Translations under genes and position numbers: made by a program
The notes under the pieces: generated by a model
Told to the model about the DNA's origin: nothing
Seen by the model: only the letters and a program-made list of their open reading frames with translations
Database searches by the model: none
Assembly (NCBI GenBank): GCA_947503345.1
Contig: CANNCW010000001.1
Span: 434,001-498,000, forward strand
DNA from: an uncultured Kangiella sp.
Lineage (GTDB): Bacteria > Pseudomonadota > Gammaproteobacteria > Enterobacterales > Kangiellaceae
Length of the DNA: 64,000 bases
Reading direction: 5' to 3'
Part shown: positions 26,904 to 36,197 of the stretch, in pieces
Layout: each line of letters starts with the position of its first letter
Position numbering within the stretch: position 1 is the first letter of the stretch

Positions 26904-27971
26904 CTATTTATGGTATTTAGGGCTAAGTTCATGAACCGCTTTAATGAAGGCACCAGCTTTTTGCGGCTCAACGGTTTGGTGGATACCATGCCCTAAGTTG
27001 AATACATGCCCAGTGCCCTGACCATAACTTGCTAATATTTTTGAGACTTCTTCTCTAATTCGTTCTTCTGAGCCGTATAGAATTGAAGGGTCCATATTGC
27101 CTTGTAATGCAGTTTTACCATCAACCATCCGACGAGCATCAGAAAGGTCAGTAGTCCAATCAACTCCCAAACAGTCAGCGCCTGTGTTAGCCATAATATC
27201 TAACCATCGCCCTGCACCTTTGGTAAATAAAGTTACTGGTATTCTCTGACCATCATGTTCACGCTTTAAACCATCAACAATTTTTTGCATGTAGCTTAAA
27301 GAAAACTCTTTATAATCACTAGGTGTTAATACTCCACCCCAAGTATCAAATATCATTAGAGCTTGCGCTCCAGCTTCCACTTGCGCATTTAAATACACAA
27401 TTATTGAATCTGCTAGCTTATCCAGTAAAGCGTGCATCGCTTTAGGATCTTGATACATCATGCCTTTTACCAAAGAAAAGTTCTTAGTACTAGCACCTTC
27501 CACCATGTAAGTTGCTAATGTCCAGGGACTACCAGAGAAACCAATTAAAGGGACTTCACCATTTAAGGCTTTACGGATTGTTGAAACAGCATCGGTAACA
27601 TACTTCAATTCACCATTTGGATCTGGGACTGGTAAAGCTGATACTTCCGCCATAGAGCGTACAGGCTTTTTAAAGGCAGGCCCCTCTCCAGGTGTGAAAT
27701 ACAAGCCTAAACCCATTGCATCTGGAATCGTTAGAATATCCGAGAATAAAATTGCGGCATCTAAAGGAAAACGACGTAAGGGTTGTAATGTCACTTCACA
27801 AGCAAGCTCCGGATTTGTGCACAAATCCATAAAGCTACCAGCTTCTGCTCTTAATTCACGATATTCAGGTAAATACCGCCCTGCTTGGCGCATCATCCAA
27901 ATAGGCGTTCTATCTGTGTTTTGATTTAAAGCGGCTTTGATATAACGATCGTTTTTCAATGGTATCGACAT
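26904..27971 (-). CDS. hemE: Uroporphyrinogen decarboxylase
   Basis: Decarboxylates the four acetate side chains of uroporphyrinogen III to give coproporphyrinogen III in heme synthesis. The 355-residue protein has both family signatures: [17 protein letters not shown] near residue 21 and [16 protein letters not shown] near residue 144, plus the C-terminal FNLGHGI segment. Length is standard. hemL, another tetrapyrrole gene, lies in this window at 49 kb. Confidence 0.97.
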   Translation of the reverse strand: MSIPLKNDRYIKAALNQNTDRTPIWMMRQAGRYLPEYRELRAEAGSFMDLCTNPELACEVTLQPLRRFPLDAAILFSDILTIPDAMGLGLYFTPGEGPAFKKPVRSMAEVSALPVPDPNGELKYVTDAVSTIRKALNGEVPLIGFSGSPWTLATYMVEGASTKNFSLVKGMMYQDPKAMHALLDKLADSIIVYLNAQVEAGAQALMIFDTWGGVLTPSDYKEFSLSYMQKIVDGLKREHDGQRIPVTLFTKGAGRWLDIMANTGADCLGVDWTTDLSDARRMVDGKTALQGNMDPSILYGSEERIREEVSKILASYGQGTGHVFNLGHGIHQTVEPQKAGAFIKAVHELSPKYHK

Positions 27972-28048
27972 AATAGAGTTAACACGAACAGTTTGTCGCC
28001 ATTATAAGTCGAATTAAAGATCAGTGATAGAGAAAATAGCGCTATAAG

Positions 28049-29215
28049 CTAATCGTTCAGCTCTTTATTTATACTGCTAAAGGATCTCAGCCAAGGTTTT
28101 TGAGCTAAGATCTCTTTTGGCAAAGAACCAATGGCTAGTTGTGCTCTAGCACGATTTGGGTAAGCTCCCCAAACTACACGATATGTAATACCAGACTCAA
28201 CTTTTGCCTTATAAACAAATGACTCAGCCAGATCTAAGTCGGCTTTAAAATGGTTTGCAGCCTCGATAGAGCGATTCGAAAAAAGTTGAATAGTGTATGA
28301 ATCAGGATCTTGTTTTTGCAACCATGTGTCAAATGTTTCTACTTTTTCCTCAACTTCTGAGTTGAGCTCCAATTCTCCGGTCTCCATAATTGGTTCAGAA
28401 ACATTTGCATCAGCCGTAGAATCTAAAATTAATTCACCTTCATTCTTATTGATTCCTATAGGGCTTTCATCGATATCTTGCTCAATTAGGACGCCGTCAT
28501 TATCAACTTTCTGATCTTTTGGCCAGAATAAATACACTAAAAACAGAACGACTCCAAGAGCCATCAGAATTGAAGAAAATACACTTTTGTTAACACTCTC
28601 AAAGCTATTTATACCAAATCGTTTACTTTCTAGCTTGCCTTTAAGCCCACCACCTATTTCTTTAACACGAGCGGGAAACCCTTTGCTCTCATAATAAACC
28701 AACTCACTATCAATTGGTTGAACTTCAAGACTAGGGTCCTCTATTTGATACATTTTATTCAATAATTTATGACAGTCTTCTTTATTAAATAGTGGTAAGT
28801 TAAAGCGTGAATTTTGCAGACGGGGAACTCGATTAACTAAGTCAGGCTCGGCTAAAATAACAAAATAATAATCAATGTTTGAAGAAATCAGCTCTTCTAA
28901 TACCTCCGCGCCAACCTCACTAGCATCATCTAGAATTACCACTGATAAAAGAACGTCCGAGTCTGGAATGAACGAATAAATTTGCGGCAAACTACTTAAT
29001 GGATGTAGCTTCTGATAGGACACTGTAATTTCTGAGATTAAAGTGAGTTTTTTCTTTAATATCTTCGCAAAAGTAGTTTTACCAGCTCCATGAGGAGCTT
29101 CTATAAAAATAAACTGACCTTCTCGTGCCTGATGCTTAATGACCGTCATTAACCTCTGCCAAGAGTCAGGCAAATGAATCACAATTCGAGGAATCTTAGG
29201 TGGAGGATTATTCAT
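28049..29215 (-). CDS. damX: DamX-like protein: AAA ATPase domain plus SPOR domain
   Basis: A 388-residue bitopic protein. The N-terminal cytoplasmic part is an AAA-type ATPase with Walker A APHGAGKTTFAK near residues 41-52 and a Walker B-like LSVVILDDASE. A membrane helix (about 214-231, ending YLFWPK) follows, then an acidic linker and a C-terminal SPOR domain (about 305-385; YTIQLFSNRSIEAA) that binds denuded septal peptidoglycan. E. coli DamX has an HTH rather than a full ATPase; this longer form is usual in other gammaproteobacteria. It overlaps the aroB end by 8 nt. dam does not follow; hemE does. Confidence 0.88.
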   Translation of the reverse strand: MNNPPPKIPRIVIHLPDSWQRLMTVIKHQAREGQFIFIEAPHGAGKTTFAKILKKKLTLISEITVSYQKLHPLSSLPQIYSFIPDSDVLLSVVILDDASEVGAEVLEELISSNIDYYFVILAEPDLVNRVPRLQNSRFNLPLFNKEDCHKLLNKMYQIEDPSLEVQPIDSELVYYESKGFPARVKEIGGGLKGKLESKRFGINSFESVNKSVFSSILMALGVVLFLVYLFWPKDQKVDNDGVLIEQDIDESPIGINKNEGELILDSTADANVSEPIMETGELELNSEVEEKVETFDTWLQKQDPDSYTIQLFSNRSIEAANHFKADLDLAESFVYKAKVESGITYRVVWGAYPNRARAQLAIGSLPKEILAQKPWLRSFSSINKELND

Positions 29216-30299
29216 AGCGCTTTAAAAAATTAATCAACTCTTCTCTTTCAACTTCTTGAACAGAAGCTTTGCCTAATTCTTTTAATAGAATTAAACGAAT
29301 ATTTTCATTGATATTCTTTTTATCGATACTCATGTATTCAACTATATCTCTTGCAGACAAGCCTTTTGGAAGGGTAATAGGCAGCTCAAAAGTTTGTAAC
29401 AAAGAGCTTAAACGACTTGTAATAGTAGTTTCAAGCAATCCCTTTTCTTCGGATAGCTTCGCTGCTAACACCATTCCAATTGCAACGGCTTCTCCATGCA
29501 AAATTTTGCCATAGCCTAATAATGATTCAATAGCATGGCCAAAAGTATGCCCAAAATTAAGTACTGCTCTTATACCGCTTTCTAGCTCATCTTGCTCTAC
29601 TACCAAAGCTTTTAGCTTACAGCTTTGATATATCATTTCTTCAAGTGTTTTAGGCTCAAGAGCTTTAATTGATTCAAGATTAAGTTCTAGCCAGTCAAAA
29701 AGCTCACTGTCGTAAATTGCAGCAATTTTAATTATTTCTGCAATCCCAGCATTAAACTGATTTGACGCCAATGTTTTTAAGCAATCAGTGTCGATCCGTA
29801 CTTGAACTGGCTGATGAAAAGCACCAACCATATTCTTTCCTTGTGGGTGATTAATAGCCGTTTTACCGCCGACAGATGAATCTACCATCGCTAACAAGCT
29901 TGTAGGTATTTGAATAAAATCCATTCCACGTTGATAGCAAGCTGCGGAAAAGCCCGAGATATCTCCCACTACTCCTCCGCCTAAAGCAATGATTAAATCG
30001 CTCCTTCTAAACTTTTTATTTATGAGCTCATCCATAATTGTAGTAAAGCTTTCAAACGATTTATAGGACTCACCGTCACCAATTAATATGGTAGATACTT
30101 CACCTTTATAACCCGAAGAAAGTAGCGACGTAAGTACTTTGGTACGATATAAGCTAGAAACCATCTCATTAGAAATGATTGCAATATGTTGATAAGACTT
30201 GTTTGAAAGTACATTGATAGGCTGCGTTAAGGTACCGTCGCCTATCAATATTTGATAACTAGTAGGTTTTCTATTTAGCGATAAATCAATGGTTTGCAA
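29208..30299 (-). CDS. aroB: 3-dehydroquinate synthase
   Basis: Converts DAHP to 3-dehydroquinate, the second shikimate step, using NAD and a divalent metal. The 363-residue protein shows GDGESYKSF and GGGVVGDISGFSAA (NAD and phosphate binding), PTSLLAMVDSSVGGKTAINH, and the metal-ligand region NFGHTFGHAIE followed by HGEAVAIGM. It starts 17 nt after aroK and overlaps damX by 8 nt, the conserved aroK-aroB-damX order. Confidence 0.97.
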   Translation of the reverse strand: MQTIDLSLNRKPTSYQILIGDGTLTQPINVLSNKSYQHIAIISNEMVSSLYRTKVLTSLLSSGYKGEVSTILIGDGESYKSFESFTTIMDELINKKFRRSDLIIALGGGVVGDISGFSAACYQRGMDFIQIPTSLLAMVDSSVGGKTAINHPQGKNMVGAFHQPVQVRIDTDCLKTLASNQFNAGIAEIIKIAAIYDSELFDWLELNLESIKALEPKTLEEMIYQSCKLKALVVEQDELESGIRAVLNFGHTFGHAIESLLGYGKILHGEAVAIGMVLAAKLSEEKGLLETTITSRLSSLLQTFELPITLPKGLSARDIVEYMSIDKKNINENIRLILLKELGKASVQEVEREELINFLKRYE

Positions 30300-30316
30300 A
30301 TTTACCGCTCTTCATT

Positions 30317-30838
30317 TTAAATAGATTGGTCCATCAACTCTACAATCTGCTTGGCAACAGATTTAACTGAGCTGATGTTAGTAGGAACTGTAAGATCAGC
30401 AATATCCGTGTACATTGACTCACGCTCTTTCATTAAATCTTCCAAAACTTCTTTTGGATTGCCGTTTTGAATTAAAGGACGTCGCTTATCTCTACGAGTA
30501 CGCTCTAGCTGCTGCTCAATTGAAGTTTCAAGGTAAACAACTACTCCACGAGCAGCTAAAAAATTACGACTTTTATCCGAAACTATCGCGCCACCACCAG
30601 TAGCTAAAACCACACCCTGCATTTGGGTAAGCTCTTCAATAACGTTTTCCTCTCTAACACGGAAGCCGTCTTCACCTTCGATATCAAAGATCCAGTCGAT
30701 TGGCGCACCAGTTCTACGTTCAAGTTCTTGATCACTATCAATAAAGTCTAGTTTTAAGATTTCTGCTAATTGCTTACCAATCGTGGTCTTGCCTGCGCCC
30801 ATTGGGCCAATCAAAAATATATTGCGCTTACCTTTCAT
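30317..30838 (-). CDS. aroK: Shikimate kinase
   Basis: Phosphorylates shikimate at the 3-hydroxyl with ATP. The 173-residue P-loop protein has Walker [13 protein letters not shown] at residues 11-22, the shikimate-binding DSD followed by [16 protein letters not shown], and the lid segment [10 protein letters not shown]. It lies downstream of pilQ but a terminator-like inverted repeat separates them, so aroK-aroB-damX may have its own promoter. Confidence 0.97.
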   Translation of the reverse strand: MKGKRNIFLIGPMGAGKTTIGKQLAEILKLDFIDSDQELERRTGAPIDWIFDIEGEDGFRVREENVIEELTQMQGVVLATGGGAIVSDKSRNFLAARGVVVYLETSIEQQLERTRRDKRRPLIQNGNPKEVLEDLMKERESMYTDIADLTVPTNISSVKSVAKQIVELMDQSI

Positions 30839-30878
30839 GAATTATTCTGTACTCTAATTTCACTTTTCTATTAATGTT

Positions 30879-30912
30879 AAAAACCTAGGCATAGCGATTA
30901 TACCTAGGTTTT
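30879..30912 (-). terminator. Terminator-like inverted repeat between pilQ and aroK
   Basis: AAAACCTAGG and CCTAGGTTTT pair perfectly around 13 bases. On the minus strand the second arm ends in five T residues, which would terminate pilQ transcripts or act as an attenuator before aroK. Stem G+C content is low, so efficiency is uncertain. Confidence 0.6.
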
Positions 30913-30931
30913 AACTTATTGGGTATGATTC

Positions 30932-33127
30932 TTATAATTTCAAGTCAGGATTAAGTATTTTTGGTGTAACGAAGATCAATAGTTCCTGCTTACTATTTGA
31001 ACGTTCAGTATTTCTGAACAACCATCCCATGAAAGGAATGTCTCCCAATAATGGAACCTTGGTTTCAGTTATATTAGTCCTATGCTGGAAAATACCACCT
31101 AAAACAATGGTCTCACCATTATTAACTAATACTTGTGTTCCAATTTCTTGAGTATTAATGGAAGGGGCTGCGGTAATCCCATCGAAATTTAGAGTCTCAC
31201 CTCGACGGTCTTGTTTAATTGCCAAATCCAAATTCACTCTTCCGTCAGGGGTAATTTGCGGTGTAACCTTCAACTCAAGAACGGCCTCTTTAAATGCAAT
31301 TGTGGTTGCACCACCTGCACCACCAGAACTCTGTTGATAAGGTATTTCCTCTCCTGCCTTAATAAAAGCCTCTTGTTGATTAGCAGTTACTACTTTTGGA
31401 CTTGAAACTACTTCCCCTCTATTTTCCGATTCTAAAGCTGATATTTCCAAATCTAATATTAAACCCTCAGCCAATCTAAAGAATGACAAGCCAAGTGAAC
31501 CCGCTGGGTTTGCTACTGGTAAATTAACATTTAATCGATCAGGGAAAGAACCTAAACTATTCTCTTCTCCAACTCTAATTATCCCTGGGTTATTAATAAT
31601 AGCTCCGTCTAAAGAACCTGAAATTGCTGCTTCACTAGAGTTAAACACATCTGTAACACCAACTCTCGCACCAATATCTCTGGAGAAGCCATCATCAGCT
31701 GTCACAATTCTAGCTTCAATAAGAACTTGTTGAACTGGGCGATCCAATAACTCAACTAAGGCTCTAGCCTCCTCAATTTTACTAGATACATCTTTGACGA
31801 TTAGGCTATTAGTTCTCACATCAATCGAAACAGCACCTCTATCAGATAAAATACCAACAGATTGCTCCGCTGATGTTGAGCCTGCGTCATTCGAAGTTGA
31901 AAGGTTAGAAGGCTTTAATAAAGAAGCCAGCTCAACCGCTTTAGCATAATTTACTTGAATAATTTCTGTTCTTAACGGAGCTAACTCTTCAATTTGCTTC
32001 ATCGCTTCTAGCTCTTGCTCTTCACGAGCCGCAATAGCTTCAGCAGGAGCAACCATTATCACATTACCTTCACGTCTTTGTCCTAAACCCTTGGATTTTA
32101 AAATAATATCTAATGCTTGATCCCAATGCACATTGACTAAATTTAGTGTCATAGAGCCTTCAACATCATCACTAATAACAATATTTAAGCCCGCAAAATC
32201 TCCTAATGTACCTAAGATAGCTCTTAAGTCCATATCTTGGAATTGCAATGTTAATCGGTCACCCGTCCATTTAGGTTTATCTTTTTCTCTTCTTTCTATT
32301 TCTTGTTTAGTAAGTGGCTTTAATTCAACTGTGTATTGGTCATCCGCTTGGTATGCAAGATATTCAAAGTTGTCCGTGGCTCTTATGACCAGTCGCACCA
32401 TATTCCCTCTACGGCTTGTTTCAATAATTTGAGCTGGCGTCGCAAAATCAACCACATCTAAACGACGAATAAAGTTTGGATCAATATCTGATTGTAAGAA
32501 ATCTGCTATAACATTACGTCCTTCTTGACGCAAATCTACCGAAACATTTGGGTTTCCTAAATTGACTAAAACTCGACCAGCACCATCAGTACCGCGTCTA
32601 AAGTCAATACTTGATATATCATAATTACTGCCAGAACCTGAGCTAGCAGGGATACTAGCCGCAACATTGTTCGTATTCGCTGAACCAACTCCACCCAAGG
32701 TTACTAAATAAGAATTTCCTTGGACTTGGCTATTATAAGTAACCATTTCATCTAAATTAATAATAACTCGGGTTCTATCACCAGTAGCAAGAGCTGTTAC
32801 CGAATTTACTACTCCAACGCCAATCTGTTTAGTTTTGTAGCTTAGAGCTGAATCCACACCATTAAAGTCCATAGAAATTCTTGCCGGACTTGCCGTTGTA
32901 AATTCAGAAGGAGCTGGTGGAGTGCTTGTATATTCAAACTTAAGTTGAACTTTATCACCAGGCAACACTTGATAATCAATCGATTCCAATTGACTGGCGT
33001 TAATTCCCCAAGACGCTAATAAAGCTACCAATGCCAATGAACATTTATTAAAAAAGCCATTCGTTATTTTCAACATAATTTTATTACCCAAGTGTAACTG
33101 TTGATTCCATATATTCGTTAAATTCAT
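30932..33127 (-). CDS. pilQ: Type IV pilus secretin PilQ
   Basis: Outer-membrane channel through which the type IV pilus passes. The 731-residue protein has a signal segment (about residues 27-45), two AMIN peptidoglycan-binding domains (about 46-255), a secretin/TonB short N-terminal domain (LQFQDMDLRAILGTLGDFAG, about 292), N-domains (to about 465), and the secretin core (about 470-730) with VLIEARIV, EVVSSPKV and the final PLLGDIPFMGWLF. GGGGGCAATA supports the ATG at 33127; an ATG at 33073 would give a tidier signal peptide. Last gene of pilMNOPQ. Confidence 0.96.
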   Translation of the reverse strand: MNLTNIWNQQLHLGNKIMLKITNGFFNKCSLALVALLASWGINASQLESIDYQVLPGDKVQLKFEYTSTPPAPSEFTTASPARISMDFNGVDSALSYKTKQIGVGVVNSVTALATGDRTRVIINLDEMVTYNSQVQGNSYLVTLGGVGSANTNNVAASIPASSGSGSNYDISSIDFRRGTDGAGRVLVNLGNPNVSVDLRQEGRNVIADFLQSDIDPNFIRRLDVVDFATPAQIIETSRRGNMVRLVIRATDNFEYLAYQADDQYTVELKPLTKQEIERREKDKPKWTGDRLTLQFQDMDLRAILGTLGDFAGLNIVISDDVEGSMTLNLVNVHWDQALDIILKSKGLGQRREGNVIMVAPAEAIAAREEQELEAMKQIEELAPLRTEIIQVNYAKAVELASLLKPSNLSTSNDAGSTSAEQSVGILSDRGAVSIDVRTNSLIVKDVSSKIEEARALVELLDRPVQQVLIEARIVTADDGFSRDIGARVGVTDVFNSSEAAISGSLDGAIINNPGIIRVGEENSLGSFPDRLNVNLPVANPAGSLGLSFFRLAEGLILDLEISALESENRGEVVSSPKVVTANQQEAFIKAGEEIPYQQSSGGAGGATTIAFKEAVLELKVTPQITPDGRVNLDLAIKQDRRGETLNFDGITAAPSINTQEIGTQVLVNNGETIVLGGIFQHRTNITETKVPLLGDIPFMGWLFRNTERSNSKQELLIFVTPKILNPDLKL

Positions 33128-33136
33128 TATTGCCCC

Positions 33137-33685
33137 CTACTGCCCTATCACTAGGTACTGTGGACGTTTTTCCCAACATCCCTTTGAATTAGGTACTATC
33201 GCCTCAATAGTTATTTGGTCACTATCAATTTTCAAGACCTTACCATCGTTCAATCCAATATATTCCCCAACGTGAATAGGCTGAACAACTCCTGCACTTT
33301 CACCAGATTGTACTTTTATTAAACCGCGATGCTCGCGTTTATTGGAGATTAACCCCACATACTGCAGTGCATCTAACCCAAATCGCTCTAAATCAAACTT
33401 TTGACGGTTTGGATCAGGCTGTAAGTCTGTATCACAACCTTCTTCTATCTGCAGTAATCGAGTTTCATATTCAGGATCAAGTTCAGCAAAAGGACTTCTT
33501 ACATCAAACGCTGCATAAGCGTAAGGTTCATAAGGAATTACAGTAGGAAGCTCTTGAATTCCTGTTGGAGTACTATCTTTAATTCTTTGTACTTCTTGTT
33601 GAAGCTCATTTAGCCCACTTCCTTGACAAGCTGACAAGATAGCTAGAGCAGCAATCCCAACAAATACATTTTTAAACTTTTGCAT
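33137..33685 (-). CDS. pilP: Type IV pilus inner-membrane lipoprotein PilP
   Basis: A 182-residue lipoprotein linking the PilN-PilO platform to the PilQ secretin. The ATG at 33685 opens a lipoprotein signal with lipobox LSAC; GGAGG inside the end of pilO lies 8 nt before it. The longer in-frame start at 33736 would bury the signal and is rejected. After a disordered linker, the C-terminal beta domain includes YVGLI and GEYIGLNDGKV, the PilP fold that binds PilQ. It ends 9 nt before pilQ. Confidence 0.94.
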   Translation of the reverse strand: MQKFKNVFVGIAALAILSACQGSGLNELQQEVQRIKDSTPTGIQELPTVIPYEPYAYAAFDVRSPFAELDPEYETRLLQIEEGCDTDLQPDPNRQKFDLERFGLDALQYVGLISNKREHRGLIKVQSGESAGVVQPIHVGEYIGLNDGKVLKIDSDQITIEAIVPNSKGCWEKRPQYLVIGQ

Positions 33686-33686
33686 A

Positions 33687-34310
33687 TTAAGAACCTCCCT
33701 GCTCATCTTGCGATTCATAACGGTAAGTTTTTGCAACCACCGTAAAACTTAATATCTCAGCACCTTCTTCTTCACCAGCTCTTCTAGAAGTGCTTTTTGC
33801 AGGTTCAATTTTAAAATCATGAATAGTCACAATTCTAGGTAACCCTGATATTCTACTTACAAAGTCAGCTATTTGATGGAAACTACCTATTGCAGAGATG
33901 GCAATCGGTTTTTCCATATAAAACTCTTTAGGAACTTCACTTTGATAAGAGTGAGAGATTAAATCGACACCAGCACCTGAAGCTGCATAAGAAATTTCAT
34001 CTAATAGGCCTGGAATTTCTGAACTAGTAGGAAGACGCTCTAGCAAGTCATTAAAAATTCCTTGCATATCTTCTTTTTGTTGGCGATATAACTCTAAATT
34101 TGCAGCTTTTTTATATTTATTGGTGAACTCGGTGAGTTTATCTCTTTCGATACGCTCTTTTGATTCAAGTTCTTGTAATTGATCACTTGTAAAAAAATAA
34201 TAGCCTAAACCAAATACTGCCAGCATGACTAAAGCAATGACCACAATCTTTCCTGGCCAAGGCCAGTTACCAATATTATTAATATCTTGATATTTACTCA
34301 TATCAGCCAT
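33687..34310 (-). CDS. pilO: Type IV pilus alignment protein PilO
   Basis: A 207-residue bitopic protein with a short cytoplasmic tail, one membrane helix (about residues 20-41), a coiled-coil stretch (about 42-80) and a periplasmic ferredoxin-like domain (about 85-200). It heterodimerises with PilN and binds PilP. Its start overlaps the pilN stop by 1 nt, and its 3' end supplies the pilP ribosome binding site, so stoichiometric, coupled translation is likely. Confidence 0.95.
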   Translation of the reverse strand: MADMSKYQDINNIGNWPWPGKIVVIALVMLAVFGLGYYFFTSDQLQELESKERIERDKLTEFTNKYKKAANLELYRQQKEDMQGIFNDLLERLPTSSEIPGLLDEISYAASGAGVDLISHSYQSEVPKEFYMEKPIAISAIGSFHQIADFVSRISGLPRIVTIHDFKIEPAKSTSRRAGEEEGAEILSFTVVAKTYRYESQDEQGGS

Positions 34311-34891
34311 TATTGAGCCCCTCCTTGAGAATCCTCATTAGTTGCTTTGCCTGGAATGACTTGCATAGCATCTAATGTGAATATTTGAGCTGGGATACCT
34401 TGCCTATCTTTTTCAATATCTTTGATATCTTTATATTCTAGGCGTTCTGCAGCTTCCATCTTACGCATAAACTCTGAGATTCTGGTTGTGGTTTCACCGC
34501 GACCATTAAAAGACAAATCTTTATCGTTCTTACGCTCAAAAGTGTTCAAGTGAATACCTTCAGGAACTGAATTCACTAATTCATCAAACAAGCGAACAAC
34601 TTCAGGACGACTTTGCTGTAAATCTTGAATAACGTCCATTTGTTTCTTTAGTTCTTCTAGCTCACTTTCAATTTTCTCAATTTCACTTATTTGACGATTC
34701 AGTTGAGTAATTTCTTGAGTCAAATAATTATTACGCTCTTGTTGACCTTCGATTTTATTTTCCATAAACCAATAAGCAAGAGCCATAATGCCTATTGCTA
34801 AAATGGCCATTAGGGCTAATGTGATAAAGAACTCTTTTTGTCTTTGTTGACGAGCTTCTTCACGCCAATCGAGTAAGTTAATTAAAGCCAT
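34310..34891 (-). CDS. pilN: Type IV pilus alignment protein PilN
   Basis: A 193-residue bitopic protein. The N-terminal motif INLLDWREEARQQRQKEF (residues 3-20) is the conserved cytoplasmic tail that docks into PilM. It is followed by a membrane helix (about 22-43), a coiled coil and a small periplasmic domain. Overlaps pilM by 1 nt and pilO by 1 nt. Confidence 0.95.
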   Translation of the reverse strand: MALINLLDWREEARQQRQKEFFITLALMAILAIGIMALAYWFMENKIEGQQERNNYLTQEITQLNRQISEIEKIESELEELKKQMDVIQDLQQSRPEVVRLFDELVNSVPEGIHLNTFERKNDKDLSFNGRGETTTRISEFMRKMEAAERLEYKDIKDIEKDRQGIPAQIFTLDAMQVIPGKATNEDSQGGAQ

Positions 34892-35958
34892 TAGTCAAAA
34901 CTCCTTAGTGCAAGTCCGCAACTGATCATCATCGCTGGCGCATCCGAGCTTAGCGCTTGCGTGTTAACATGCGAAGAAATTGACATTTCAGCAAATGGAT
35001 TAGCAACACGAGTAGGAGTCCCTAAATGCTCTTGAATCATCATATCTAGGCCATTGATCGAGGCACAACCACCAGCCAGAATAATTTCATTTACTGCATT
35101 AAACTCACTTGCTGAGAAGAAGAACTGCAATGCCCGTCCAACTTGTTGAGTAATAACTTCTGCAAACGGGATTAAGATTTCCGCTTCATAATCATCCGGT
35201 AAGCTACCTTGCTTTTTAGCCAAACCAGCTTCTTGATACGAAAGTCCATAACGACTTTGAATTTCTTCAGTTAGTTGGTTACCACCAAATAATTGCTCAC
35301 GGTTATAAATAACCTGTCCATTTTGCAAAACATTCAAACTAGTTATAGTTGCACCAATATCAATAATCGCTACAACTGAATTTTCTATATGCTCTACGGT
35401 TTTCTTTTTCGTTAATTGATAAGCTCGCTCAATAGCGTAAGCTTCAATATCAACGATTTTAGGAATTAGGTCCGCATCTTCTAGCGCTTCAACTCGTGAA
35501 TCAACATTGGTACTACGAGAAGCTGCTAATAACACGTCTACCATATTGTCAGCAGTTGCCGAGTCACCCAATACACGGAAATCCATGTTCACTTCTTCCA
35601 GTGGATATGGAATATATTGATCCGCTTCAATACGAATACGATCTTCCATTTCCTCATCATCCAAACCTTTTTCCATTTGAATAGAGCGTGTAATGACCGC
35701 AGAACCTGAAACTGCAACAGCAGCGTACTTAGTATTAGCTCTTGCTTTCTGAATGGCTTTTTTTATGGCATTGCCAACCGCTTCTGTATCACGAATATCA
35801 CGTTCAACAACAGCGCCTTGTGGTAATGGCTCTACCGCATATCGGTCAACACGATAGCGACTGCCAACTTTGCCCAGCTGCAACACCTTGACTGCGGTGG
35901 AGCTGATATCGATACCCACGACGGATACCTGCTTTTTTTGAAATAACCCCAGAACCAT
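34891..35958 (-). CDS. pilM: Type IV pilus actin-like ATPase PilM
   Basis: A 355-residue cytoplasmic protein of the FtsA/actin fold, the inner part of the pilus alignment complex. Visible are VVGIDISSTAVKVLQL near residue 13 (phosphate 1), IIDIGATITSLNVL near residue 198 (phosphate 2), and EIILAGGCASINGL near residue 289 (adenosine motif). First gene of pilMNOPQ, head-to-head with mrcA across 239 A+T-rich bases, a conserved gammaproteobacterial arrangement. The gap holds a possible mrcA-facing -10 (TATACT) but no convincing -35. Confidence 0.96.
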   Translation of the reverse strand: MVLGLFQKKQVSVVGIDISSTAVKVLQLGKVGSRYRVDRYAVEPLPQGAVVERDIRDTEAVGNAIKKAIQKARANTKYAAVAVSGSAVITRSIQMEKGLDDEEMEDRIRIEADQYIPYPLEEVNMDFRVLGDSATADNMVDVLLAASRSTNVDSRVEALEDADLIPKIVDIEAYAIERAYQLTKKKTVEHIENSVVAIIDIGATITSLNVLQNGQVIYNREQLFGGNQLTEEIQSRYGLSYQEAGLAKKQGSLPDDYEAEILIPFAEVITQQVGRALQFFFSASEFNAVNEIILAGGCASINGLDMMIQEHLGTPTRVANPFAEMSISSHVNTQALSSDAPAMMISCGLALRSFD

Positions 35959-36197
35959 AAATCCTATGCCTCTTATCTGTGTGGTTCGTTAATGTCCTTA
36001 TCTATGCCCAATATTAGCGCTTCCTTCTAAAAAGATAAACTTTTTAATTGGTAATAAGTTAAACTTTTTTCTTAACTAATGTCTCTAAGATACTATATTT
36101 TCTATAATTTACAAAAAATTTCAGCCTTTTTTTTCTAAAAAGGTATACTGGTGAACAGTTTGAAATTCCCAATCGAATCGATACCTTAGATCTTTTT

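Noticed and set aside
33686-33736. Upstream ATG for pilP
   Set aside because: It would put 17 extra residues before a canonical lipoprotein signal and overlap pilO; GGAGG precedes the later ATG.
35959-36197. Short direct repeats (TAAACTTTTT) in the pilM-mrcA gap
   Set aside because: Too short and A+T-rich to distinguish from chance.
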